NCBI RefSeq assembly: GCF_014649495.1
Contig: NZ_BMTD01000004.1
Location: 310,001-374,000, forward strand
DNA: 64,000 nucleotides
DNA from: Streptomyces filipinensis
Lineage (GTDB): Bacteria > Actinomycetota > Actinomycetes > Streptomycetales > Streptomycetaceae
Direction: 5' to 3'
Below the pieces are notes generated by a model. It did no database searches. It saw nothing but the letters and a program-made list of their open reading frames with translations, and was not told the DNA's origin. Position numbers and translations under genes: made by a program. Below, one piece after another: positions 44,159-51,820 of the stretch. How positions within the stretch are numbered: the stretch's first letter is position 1; each line of letters starts with the position of its first letter.

Positions 44159-45397
44159 TCAGCCCGCCGGAGCGGTGGCATTCGTCGCGCGCTCCCGGTG
44201 GGTCATGCGCGCCGTCAGCGCCACTCCGGTCGCCACCGCGGCCGAGGACACGAGCCCCGCCGCGAGCACCGCCCAGTCGCCCAGGAAGGTGCAGCAGATC
44301 ACCAGCAGCGCCGTGACCGGCAGGACCAGCTGCTGGGCGATGCCGACCTTGAAGTGCCGTGAGTGGAGCGCCCAGACGGTCAGCAGATACAGCGCCGTGG
44401 GCAGCGTGACGGCCGCCGACGCGGACAGCGCGGAGATGTGGGCCTTGCCGACCGCGTGTTCCACGGTCACCTCCAGGCCCGCGCCGATCGCCGCCGCGGA
44501 GGCGAAGATCAGGTAGTGCCCGTAGCCCCACAGGAAGGCCTGTCTGTTGGCGTGCAGGTGACCGTGGATGGGCACCACGAAGTAGATCCACCACGCGGAG
44601 AAGACGATCAGGAGCCCGCCTGCCGCGATCGGCAGCAACTCGCCCAGCGCGTCGTGCTCGGCCACGGCCGACTTCACGGCGACGGTGGCCGCGGCGATCG
44701 TCTCGCCGAGCACGATGATGGTGAACAGGCCGTACCGTTCGGCGATGTGGTGCGGGTGCCAGGAGGTCTCGTGGCCCCTCTCGGCGAACGGCGGCACGCA
44801 CATCTCCACGACCGCCATCACGACGAAGACCCAGGGCCGCGCGGGCGCGGGCAGCAGCACCAGTCCCAGCCAGCCGACCTGGCACAGCAGCACCCCGCAC
44901 GCGTAGCGCAACGCCATGGCCCGCTCCGCACCGTCGGCCGATCTCGCGACTCTCAGCCACTGCGTGGCCATGGCCAGCCGCATGATCACGTAGCCGAGCC
45001 AGACCATCAGGTAGTCGTGCTGCTGGAAGGCCGGGGAGATGCCGGCGGCCAGCACCAGGACGCCGGCGATCTGCACCAGGGTGACGACCCGGTAGAGCGC
45101 GTCGTCGTTGTCGTACGCCGAGGCGAACCACGTGAAGTTCATCCACGCCCACCAGATCGCGAAGAACAGCATGGCGTAGTTGAGGATTCCGCCGCCCGCG
45201 TGTCCCTCGGTGACGGCGTGCACCAGCTGGGCCCCCGCCTGCGCGATCGCCACGACGAAGCACAGGTCGAAGAAGAGCTCCAGCGGTGAGGAGACCCGGT
45301 GGGCCTCGTCGCGCCCGCGCGCGGTGAGCCGTCGCAGCGGTCCGGAGGACTGCGGTGCGCCCGAGGAGGCGGGCGCCGGAGCGGAACTGGACGTCAT
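44159..45397 (-). CDS. ltrA: Low-temperature-requirement A (LtrA) family membrane protein
   Basis: 412-aa integral membrane protein, ATG 45397 with GGGAA upstream. After about 30 cytoplasmic residues it shows the LtrA signature SSPLELFFDLCFVVAIAQ, and about 10-11 hydrophobic segments. The frame stays open far upstream (to 47197) but over MscL and other genes, so the true start is 45397. A TGTGA-N6-TCACA palindrome lies 36 bp upstream. Function in transport or stress is not established. Confidence 0.88.
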   Translation of the reverse strand: MTSSSAPAPASSGAPQSSGPLRRLTARGRDEAHRVSSPLELFFDLCFVVAIAQAGAQLVHAVTEGHAGGGILNYAMLFFAIWWAWMNFTWFASAYDNDDALYRVVTLVQIAGVLVLAAGISPAFQQHDYLMVWLGYVIMRLAMATQWLRVARSADGAERAMALRYACGVLLCQVGWLGLVLLPAPARPWVFVVMAVVEMCVPPFAERGHETSWHPHHIAERYGLFTIIVLGETIAAATVAVKSAVAEHDALGELLPIAAGGLLIVFSAWWIYFVVPIHGHLHANRQAFLWGYGHYLIFASAAAIGAGLEVTVEHAVGKAHISALSASAAVTLPTALYLLTVWALHSRHFKVGIAQQLVLPVTALLVICCTFLGDWAVLAAGLVSSAAVATGVALTARMTHRERATNATAPAG

Positions 45398-45432
45398 GCT
45401 TCCCAGCACAGCAGAAATCCGCCCCGAAATCT

Positions 45433-45448
45433 TGTGAACGAATTCACA
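45433..45448. promoter_or_regulatory. Perfect CRP-type palindrome upstream of ltrA
   Basis: TGTGA-acgaat-TCACA at 45433-45448 matches the CRP consensus TGTGA-N6-TCACA exactly. The larger palindrome TTGTGAA-cgaa-TTCACAA spans 45432-45449. It lies 36-51 bp upstream of the ltrA start. Confidence 0.65.
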
Positions 45449-45518
45449 AACGGTGGGGGTGCGGGGTGCCGGGGGAAAGGCCAGCTCAGGGCGTGCCGGG
45501 GGGCCGTACCCTTGAGGC

Positions 45519-45695
45519 ATGAGTACCGCCCCTGCATCCGAGCCCCGCGAGCCGAAGCCCGTGCTGGTCTTCGACGACCCGCTGGACCAGCAGTCCTCGG
45601 ACGACACCGACCGCGGATGGGGCGAGCGTGGGGACCGTGACAGCGCCGCCGATCTGAAGCGCTTCCTCGACGAGAAGCCGCCCCACCACCTCTGA
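45519..45695 (+). CDS. Small conserved acidic protein (58 aa)
   Basis: 58-aa protein, ATG 45519, TGA at 45693-45695. It starts MSTAPASEPREPKPVLVFDDPLD and ends AADLKRFLDEKPPHHL: an acidic, charged tail with a short amphipathic helix. The ribosome site is weak. It lies between divergent ltrA and convergent mscL, with proper Streptomyces codon bias (G/C at most third positions). I recognise the type as a small conserved Streptomyces protein without assigned function. Confidence 0.6.
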   Translation: MSTAPASEPREPKPVLVFDDPLDQQSSDDTDRGWGERGDRDSAADLKRFLDEKPPHHL

Positions 45696-45714
45696 GCCGC
45701 CCGCGTCAGCGCCG

Positions 45715-46173
45715 CTAGCGCTCGTCGCGCCCCGGTCCGCGCTGTGCGACCAGCGCGTCGCGGATCTCCTTGAGGACCTCCAGCTCGGTCACCTCCATGA
45801 CCTCCTTCGTGCCCTCCCGGGCCGCCCGGCGGGCCGCCTGCCGGGCCAGGTACTTCGACATCGGCAGCACCATCAGGAAGTACACCACCGTCGCGGTGAT
45901 CAGGAAGGTCAGCGCGGCACCGAGGACGGAGCCCCACATCAGCCGGATGCCGTGCGTCCCTTTGCACGAGGCGCTCAGGCACGAGCTGTAGTTGTCCAGG
46001 TTCTGCGTGCCGATCGCGCCGACCAGCGGGTTGATGATTCCCTTCACGACCGAGTTGACGATGTTCGAGAAGGCCGCGCCGATCACCACGGCCACGGCCA
46101 GGTCGACGACGTTGCCGCGCATGAGGAAGGCCTTGAAGCCCTGCCAGACGTTCGGTACCTGCTTCGCGCTCAC
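45715..46173 (-). CDS. mscL: Large-conductance mechanosensitive channel MscL
   Basis: 152-aa inner-membrane channel that opens under high turgor. Seen: the N-terminal [35 protein letters not shown] (TM1 pore helix), a Cys-containing periplasmic loop, TM2 ([19 protein letters not shown]), and a charged C-terminal helix. ATG 46173. Slightly longer than the E. coli protein because of the C-terminal tail. Confidence 0.95.
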   Translation of the reverse strand: MSAKQVPNVWQGFKAFLMRGNVVDLAVAVVIGAAFSNIVNSVVKGIINPLVGAIGTQNLDNYSSCLSASCKGTHGIRLMWGSVLGAALTFLITATVVYFLMVLPMSKYLARQAARRAAREGTKEVMEVTELEVLKEIRDALVAQRGPGRDER

Positions 46174-46317
46174 CTAGGGGACTCTCCTCGCATGCACAGG
46201 GTGTGGAACGAAACGCTCCGCAACCTACGGCACGGTGAGGCCGTCCTGTCCAGTGCGACGGGTCGGTCAGGGCACTCGACGGGAGGCCGCCCGTGCCCGG
46301 AAGGCGTCCGGGACGGT

Positions 46318-46920
46318 TCAGCACAGCGTCACCGCCAGCCGTGCGGTGGCGCTCGCGCCGACGAGACGTGCCGCCGTGCCGCGCGGCGCCGACAACACGA
46401 GCAGTGCCCCGCTCTCCGCTCCGCCCTGCACGGGCTCCGGCACCCCGGTCACCCGGACACCGCGCGCGAGCACCCGGGCGCCACCGGCCGGCGCCTCCCC
46501 GGCGGCGATGACGTCGACGCGGTCGCCGGGTCGCAGGAGCCGGACCGTGGCCGCGTCGGCGATCCGCACCGGCGCCGTGACCAGGTCCACCGCCGGGTGC
46601 CGGCGCACGGGTGCCGTCAGCGGGTGAGCGCGGGCGCCCTCCCTGCGGTGCGGTCCGGCCCCGCTGTGCGGCCCGGCGGCGACGAGCGCGGCCGCGGTCA
46701 CCGCGAGACCGGCCGCGACGGCCCGCCTGCGGTGTCGTACGAGACGCTGCAGCTGGTACCGCCCGCCGCGCACGCGGACCGGAGGGAACGGCGGGACCTC
46801 GCAGGTCGCCGGGGCGTCCGTGCCCAGGGGGCGCGGCAGCCGGAGCGGAGGCGGGAAGGGCGAGCCGGTGGGCGAGGGGGAAGGGCCCGACGGCTGCGGG
46901 GACGACGAGGACCAGGGCAT
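46318..46920 (-). CDS. SAF-domain protein (CpaB/RcpC-like)
   Basis: About 200 aa from ATG 46920 (the frame continues to 46983, start uncertain). It has a Pro/Ser-rich N-terminus, a transmembrane helix (about 68-84, RRRAVAAGLAVTAAALVAAG) and a SAF-like beta-clip domain (VTAPVRIADAATVRLLRPGDRVDVIAA...ARLVGASATARLAVTL) as in Flp pilus assembly protein CpaB/RcpC. Probably a membrane-anchored cell-surface assembly protein. No other pilus gene lies nearby. Confidence 0.75.
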   Translation of the reverse strand: MPWSSSSPQPSGPSPSPTGSPFPPPLRLPRPLGTDAPATCEVPPFPPVRVRGGRYQLQRLVRHRRRAVAAGLAVTAAALVAAGPHSGAGPHRREGARAHPLTAPVRRHPAVDLVTAPVRIADAATVRLLRPGDRVDVIAAGEAPAGGARVLARGVRVTGVPEPVQGGAESGALLVLSAPRGTAARLVGASATARLAVTLC

Positions 46921-47165
46921 GGGAATCACCGCCTGCGACGAGGAATTCGGCTTGTGATGCCACGATGAGGCCTCGCGCCGCATCCCGCCGGAGCCGGTGG
47001 ATCACGGACGGACTGTGGACAACTCGCTCACTCGAACGGGGAATTCCACTCCGTCGTCCACTCATGCGTCCACCGGCTCGTCCACCGGCTCGTCCTCTGT
47101 CCGACCCCAGGAAGGGTTCACGGCGCCGCCGCTGCGCAGCGCCGCCGACGCTTCCCGTAAGAGCG

Positions 47166-47999
47166 CTACGGCAGCTCGAAACCAGGGTCCATTCCACCGA
47201 GCGCGTTCACGCACAGACAGTCCCGCGCCCCGGTCTCCGGCAGCGCGGCGACCGCGTCGAACAGCACGCCGCGCAACCGGTCCACGTTGGCCGCGAACAC
47301 CCGCAGCACCTCTTCGTGCGAGACGCCCTCGCCGGTTTCGGCGCCCGCGTCGAGGTCGGTGACCAGGGTCAGCGACGTGTAGCACAGCTCCAGTTCCCGG
47401 GCGAGCGCCGCTTCCGGGTGACCGGTCATGCCCACGACCGACCAGCCCTGTGCCTGGTGCCACAACGATTCGGCACGCGTCGAGAAGCGCGGCCCCTCGA
47501 CCACGACCAGCGTGCCGCCGTCCACCGGCTCCCAGTCCCGCCCCCGCGCGGCCTTCAGGGCGACGGCCCGTCCGGTGGGGCAGTAGGGGTCGGCCATGGA
47601 CACGTGCACGACGTTCGGCACGGTGCCGCCGGGCAGCGGCAACCCGTCGAAGTACGTCTGCATCCGGGACTTCGTACGGTCCACGAACTGGTCGGGCACG
47701 AGCAGCGTGCCGGGGCCGTACTCCGGCCGCAGCCCGCCCACCGCGCAGGGGCCGAGGACCTGCCGTACGCCGACGGAGCGCAGCGCCCACAGGTTGGCGC
47801 GGTAGTTGATGCGGTGGGGCGGCAGATGGTGGCCGCGGCCGTGCCGCGGCAGGAAGGCGACCCGCCGGCCGGCGATCTCGCCGAGGAAGAGGGAGTCGCT
47901 GGGCGGCCCGTAAGGGGTGTCCACCTGGACTTCTGCCACGTCGTCGAGGAACGAGTAGAAACCCGAGCCGCCGATCACGCCGATCTCTGCATTCGCCAT
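47166..47999 (-). CDS. mtnP: S-methyl-5'-thioadenosine phosphorylase family protein
   Basis: 277-aa nucleoside phosphorylase. Seen: the phosphate loop IGGSGFY, PRHGRGHHLPPHRINYRANLWAL, and VEGPRFSTRAE. These are MTAP/PNP class II signatures. It splits methylthioadenosine to adenine and methylthioribose 1-phosphate, in methionine salvage. ATG 47999, ribosome site weak. Substrate preference (MTA or inosine/guanosine) cannot be settled from sequence alone. Confidence 0.88.
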   Translation of the reverse strand: MANAEIGVIGGSGFYSFLDDVAEVQVDTPYGPPSDSLFLGEIAGRRVAFLPRHGRGHHLPPHRINYRANLWALRSVGVRQVLGPCAVGGLRPEYGPGTLLVPDQFVDRTKSRMQTYFDGLPLPGGTVPNVVHVSMADPYCPTGRAVALKAARGRDWEPVDGGTLVVVEGPRFSTRAESLWHQAQGWSVVGMTGHPEAALARELELCYTSLTLVTDLDAGAETGEGVSHEEVLRVFAANVDRLRGVLFDAVAALPETGARDCLCVNALGGMDPGFELP

Positions 48000-48057
48000 G
48001 ACCAGCACACTAGCGGGCGGCGAAACCGCGGGGGAGCGGGTGCCGGTGAACACCGAA

Positions 48058-48085
48058 GACCCTGCCGTCGTACGACGGCAGGGTC
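48058..48085. terminator. 28-bp perfect palindrome after fmdB
   Basis: 14-bp perfect arms (48058-48071 with 48072-48085), no free loop, between the FmdB gene and the mtnP gene on the same strand. A typical Streptomyces terminator. Confidence 0.7.
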
Positions 48086-48099
48086 CGGGGAAGAGGGTG

Positions 48100-48405
48100 T
48101 CAGGCGGCCGAGCTGCTGGTGGAGCCAGTCGACGACGCCGAGGCCGACGTCGAGGACGGCTTCGAGTCGGACGAAGACGTGCCCGACGTGCTGGACGGCT
48201 TCGACGCCGGGCTGCTGCTCGACGTGGAGCCACGGGAGTCGTTGCGGTAGAAGCCGGAGCCCTTGAAGACGATGCCGACCGCGGAGAACACCTTCTTCAG
48301 GCGGCCACTGCAGTTGGGGCACTCGGTCAGGGCGTCATCAGTGAACTTCTGCACCGCCTCAAGGCCCTCGCCGCACTCGGTGCACTGGTACTGGTAGGTC
48401 GGCAC
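48100..48405 (-). CDS. FmdB-family zinc-ribbon protein
   Basis: 101-aa protein. The N-terminal 45 residues carry two CxxC knuckles (CTEC and CPNC) of the FmdB/CxxC_CxxC_SSSS family. The C-terminal half is a Ser/Thr/Ala tail with repeated SKPSSTS units, probably disordered. Function in the family is not known, though a role in regulation or assembly is often suggested. Confidence 0.88.
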   Translation of the reverse strand: MPTYQYQCTECGEGLEAVQKFTDDALTECPNCSGRLKKVFSAVGIVFKGSGFYRNDSRGSTSSSSPASKPSSTSGTSSSDSKPSSTSASASSTGSTSSSAA

Positions 48406-48472
48406 TGTCTTCCTCCTGGCACTCTCACTCGATGAGTGCTAACGACGGTCCATAGTGACGTATTCCGGGGGA

Positions 48473-49771
48473 TCAGTCCACCGTCACCGGCACTCGGTGA
48501 CCGACGCCACGTGCGACGGTACGGTTCTGCTGCCGTGCGACCAGCCGCGATCGCAGCGCCAGCAGGGTCACCAGCGCGAGCACGGTGCCCCCCATCGGCA
48601 CCAGGAACCCCGCGCCGCCCCATAGCCGGTCCTCCAGCTGCCCGGCGACCGTCACGGCGGCCGCCTGACCGAGGGCCACGGCGCCGGTCAGCCAGGTGAA
48701 GGCCTCCGTGCGGGCACCGGCCGGGACCAGCCCCTCGACCAGCGTGTAGCCGGTGATCAGCGCCGGCGCGATGCACATGCCGACCAGCAGGCCGAGGCCG
48801 GCGAGCAGCATGGTCGAGTGCGCCGTCCACAGGGCGGAGGCGACGATCGCGAGCCCCGTGTAGCCGACGACCAGGCGCCGCTGGGGGGCGGTCTTCCAGG
48901 CGATCGCGCCGCAGACGATGCCGGACAGCATGTTTCCGGCGGCGAAGACGCCGTACAGGACGCCGTTCAGACCGGGCTCGCCGATCGACTCGGTGAACGC
49001 CGCCAGCGACACCTGCATGCCGCCGAAGACGGACCCGATGCCGAGGAAGGTCACGACCAGCACGCGCACGCCGGGCACGCGCAGCGCGGACGCGTGCTCC
49101 ACACGCGCCTGCCCGCTCTCCCCGCCCACCGGCGGCTGCGTGCCCTTCTGCGCGGCGAACAGCAGCCCGCCGACCAGGGTCAGCGCGCCCTCCGTGAGCA
49201 GTCCCGCCGCCGGCGTCACGGCGGTGCACAGCGCGGTCGCCAGCAGGGGACCGAAGACGAAGGTCAGCTCGTCCGTGACCGACTCGAACGCCGCCGCGGT
49301 GGTCATCAGGGGCGAACCCTGCAGCTTCACGCCCCAGCGGGCCCGCACCATCGGGCCGACCTGCGGCACCGAGGCGCCCGTCGGGACGGCCGCCAGGAAC
49401 AGCGCCCACAGGGGAGCGTGCGCCAGCGCGAGCGCCGTCAGGGACAGGCCCGCCAGCGTGTGCACGAGGACGCCGGGGACCAGCACGGCGCGCTGGCCGT
49501 AGCGGTCGGCGAGGCGACCGCTGTACGGCGCGAACAGTGCCATCGAGACACCGGTGACGGCCGCGGTGGCGCCCGCGGCGCCGTACGAGCCGGTGGTGTG
49601 CTGCACGAGCAGCACGATGGAGAGGGTGAGCATCGCGAACGGCTGGCGCGCGGCGAAACCGGGGAGCAGGAAGGTCCAGGCGCCGCGAGTGCGCAGCAGC
49701 TGTCCGTATCCCGGGCGGGACGAGGCCGGCGAGGTCTTCTCCGGTTCGGTGGTGGAGACCGTGGATCCCAC
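48473..49771 (-). CDS. MFS transporter (DHA1-like)
   Basis: 432-aa membrane protein with about 12 hydrophobic segments. GTG 49771 follows AAAGG. It has a motif A-like GRLADRYGQRA after TM2. Typical of small-molecule or drug exporters; the substrate is unknown. Alternative upstream starts exist (frame open to 49894) but lack a site. Divergent from nothing; 276 bp upstream of it are non-coding. Confidence 0.86.
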   Translation of the reverse strand: MGSTVSTTEPEKTSPASSRPGYGQLLRTRGAWTFLLPGFAARQPFAMLTLSIVLLVQHTTGSYGAAGATAAVTGVSMALFAPYSGRLADRYGQRAVLVPGVLVHTLAGLSLTALALAHAPLWALFLAAVPTGASVPQVGPMVRARWGVKLQGSPLMTTAAAFESVTDELTFVFGPLLATALCTAVTPAAGLLTEGALTLVGGLLFAAQKGTQPPVGGESGQARVEHASALRVPGVRVLVVTFLGIGSVFGGMQVSLAAFTESIGEPGLNGVLYGVFAAGNMLSGIVCGAIAWKTAPQRRLVVGYTGLAIVASALWTAHSTMLLAGLGLLVGMCIAPALITGYTLVEGLVPAGARTEAFTWLTGAVALGQAAAVTVAGQLEDRLWGGAGFLVPMGGTVLALVTLLALRSRLVARQQNRTVARGVGHRVPVTVD

Positions 49772-50047
49772 GGCCCGTGCCTTTCTGCCGCCTGGTAGCG
49801 CGGGCCGTGTGGGCCCGGGTGCCGAGAGCTGTCCTCTTGCGCGGACTGCGGTAGATACCGGCGCCCACTGCGGGTGGGGGGACCCGGCCGCCATACGGTC
49901 GCGCCAGCTCTGCGTCAGGCAGAGTTGGTTCGATCAGGGTGCGCCTTCATGGTACAGGGATCAGAGCCTCCCCCGGCTGTGAAAATGAGCACCATGAAGG
50001 CCGGTCACCTGGGATTTCACGGGGTGTGAAGTGCCCGAAACGTACCC

Positions 50048-51553
50048 TTAACGCGAGCTGCCCGCCCCGTTCGTGCCCAGCCAGCCCGCCAGCTTGCCGC
50101 CGTGGGCGACCGCGCGCAGGCGTCGCTCGGCCGCGTCGCGCACCGGGTCGGTGGCGACGACGAGCAGCTCGTCGCCCCGGCGCAGCACTGTCGAGGGCAA
50201 GGGAACGAACGATTCTTCTTCGCGGACGACGAGCGTGACGGCGGCCCCGGGCGGCAGCCGCAGCTCGCTGACCTCCACGCCGTGCATCCGGGAGCCCTCC
50301 GGGACCGAGATGGACAGCAGGTGTCCGCGCAGCCGCTCCAGCGGCGCCGACTCGATGCCGAGGTCCGCGGCCTCGCCGTGCTCACCCAGCCGCAGGGTGC
50401 GCGCCAGCCAGGGCAGGGTCGGCCCCTGGACGAGGGTGTAGACCACGACCAGTACGAAGACGATGTTGAAGATGCGGCGGCTGCCGGGGACGCCGTTCAC
50501 CATCGGGATGGTCGCCAGGATGATGGGCACGGCGCCGCGCAGACCCGCCCACGACATCAGGGTCTGCTCCTGCCACGGCACGCGGAACGGCGCCAGGCTG
50601 AACACCACGCTCAGCGGGCGGGCCACCATCGTCAGGGCCAGCCCGATGACCAGGGCGGGCCACACGTCGTCGCCCAGCTCGTGCGGGGTGACCAGCAGGC
50701 CGAGCACGACGAACATGCCGATCTGGGCGATCCAGCCGAGCCCTTCGGCGAAGCCGCGCGTGGCGGGCCAGTGGGGCAGTTTGGCGTTGCCGAGCACCAT
50801 CGAGGCCAGGTAGACGGCCAGGAAACCGCTGCCGTGCGCCAGGGCGCCGGCGGCGTACGCGGTGACGGCGATGGCCATCACGGCGATCGGGTAGAGACCC
50901 GAGGCGGGCAGGGCGACGTGCTTGAGTCCCCAGGAGCCGAACCAGCCCACGGCGAGCCCTATGGCGGCGCCGATGGCCAGTTCCAGGGTTATCTCGCCCA
51001 GCAGGACGTACCAGTGCTCGACCCGGCCGGCCGTCGAGAAGGCGATGACCAGGATGACCACCGGGGCGTCGTTGAAGCCGGACTCCGCCTCCAGCGTGCC
51101 CGTCACGCGCGCGGGGAGGGGAACCCTGCGCAGCACCGAGAAGACCGCCGCCGCGTCCGTCGACGACACCACCGCGCCGATGATCAGCGCCTGCCGCCAC
51201 TCCAGGCCGACCAGATAGTGCGCGCCCGCCGCGGTGACCCCGACGCTGACGGCGACGCCGGCGGTCGCCAGGACGGAAGCGGACGCCAGGACCGGTCTGA
51301 TCGCCTTCCACTTCGTGCCGAGGCCGCCCTCGGCGAGGATCACGACCAGGGCCGCGTACCCCATGACCTGGGTCACCGCGGCGCTGTTGAAGTGGATCTC
51401 GCCGATGCCGTCCTGCCCCATGAGGACGCCGATCGCCAGGTAGACGAGCAGGCTGGGGAGCCCGCTGCGGGAGGAGATCCGGACGGCCGCGACGGCGACG
51501 AGCAGGACCACGGAGCAGACGAGCAGGAGCTGGTTGAGGTGGTGAACAGTCAG
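50048..51553 (-). CDS. Potassium/proton antiporter (CPA family) with RCK C-domain
   Basis: About 501 aa. The N-terminal 380 residues have 12-13 hydrophobic segments of the CPA antiporter type (including the SSTDAAAVFSVLRR and ESGFNDAPVVILV motifs). The C-terminal 100 residues form a TrkA-C/RCK-like domain. No ATG, GTG or TTG sits at the natural start. CTG 51553, 6 nt after GGAAGGGAA, gives the family's N-terminus LTVHHLNQLLL. GTG 51625 is the alternative. Expected to export K+ in exchange for H+. Confidence 0.85.
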   Translation of the reverse strand: MTVHHLNQLLLVCSVVLLVAVAAVRISSRSGLPSLLVYLAIGVLMGQDGIGEIHFNSAAVTQVMGYAALVVILAEGGLGTKWKAIRPVLASASVLATAGVAVSVGVTAAGAHYLVGLEWRQALIIGAVVSSTDAAAVFSVLRRVPLPARVTGTLEAESGFNDAPVVILVIAFSTAGRVEHWYVLLGEITLELAIGAAIGLAVGWFGSWGLKHVALPASGLYPIAVMAIAVTAYAAGALAHGSGFLAVYLASMVLGNAKLPHWPATRGFAEGLGWIAQIGMFVVLGLLVTPHELGDDVWPALVIGLALTMVARPLSVVFSLAPFRVPWQEQTLMSWAGLRGAVPIILATIPMVNGVPGSRRIFNIVFVLVVVYTLVQGPTLPWLARTLRLGEHGEAADLGIESAPLERLRGHLLSISVPEGSRMHGVEVSELRLPPGAAVTLVVREEESFVPLPSTVLRRGDELLVVATDPVRDAAERRLRAVAHGGKLAGWLGTNGAGSSR

Positions 51554-51820
51554 CGGCGGTTCCCTTCCTTGGCCCGTGCGCAGGGGCGCGAGCTCACGTA
51601 CACAAGACCCGAGGCTGCGGCGCACCGCACCCAAGTACTTCGTTACCTTACCTAACTCTTGACGCTTTCTTGACGCTCGCCGAGGCAAGATCGAACGCTC
51701 GTGCGCGCTGGTTCCCGACTCCGCGTCAAGCGGGACAGGGCCCTGCGCCTATGGTTGCTCCAGCGCTCATTCAAAGTCACAGCCCGACCTGCCGCTCGCG
51801 TTAGGACAGCAAGGACAGCG

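Noticed and set aside
44159..47197. 1012-aa minus-strand frame over LtrA, MscL and the SAF-domain gene
   Set aside because: Only the last 412 residues are LtrA. The upstream part is the other strand's genes read in a third frame, a common artefact of very high GC.
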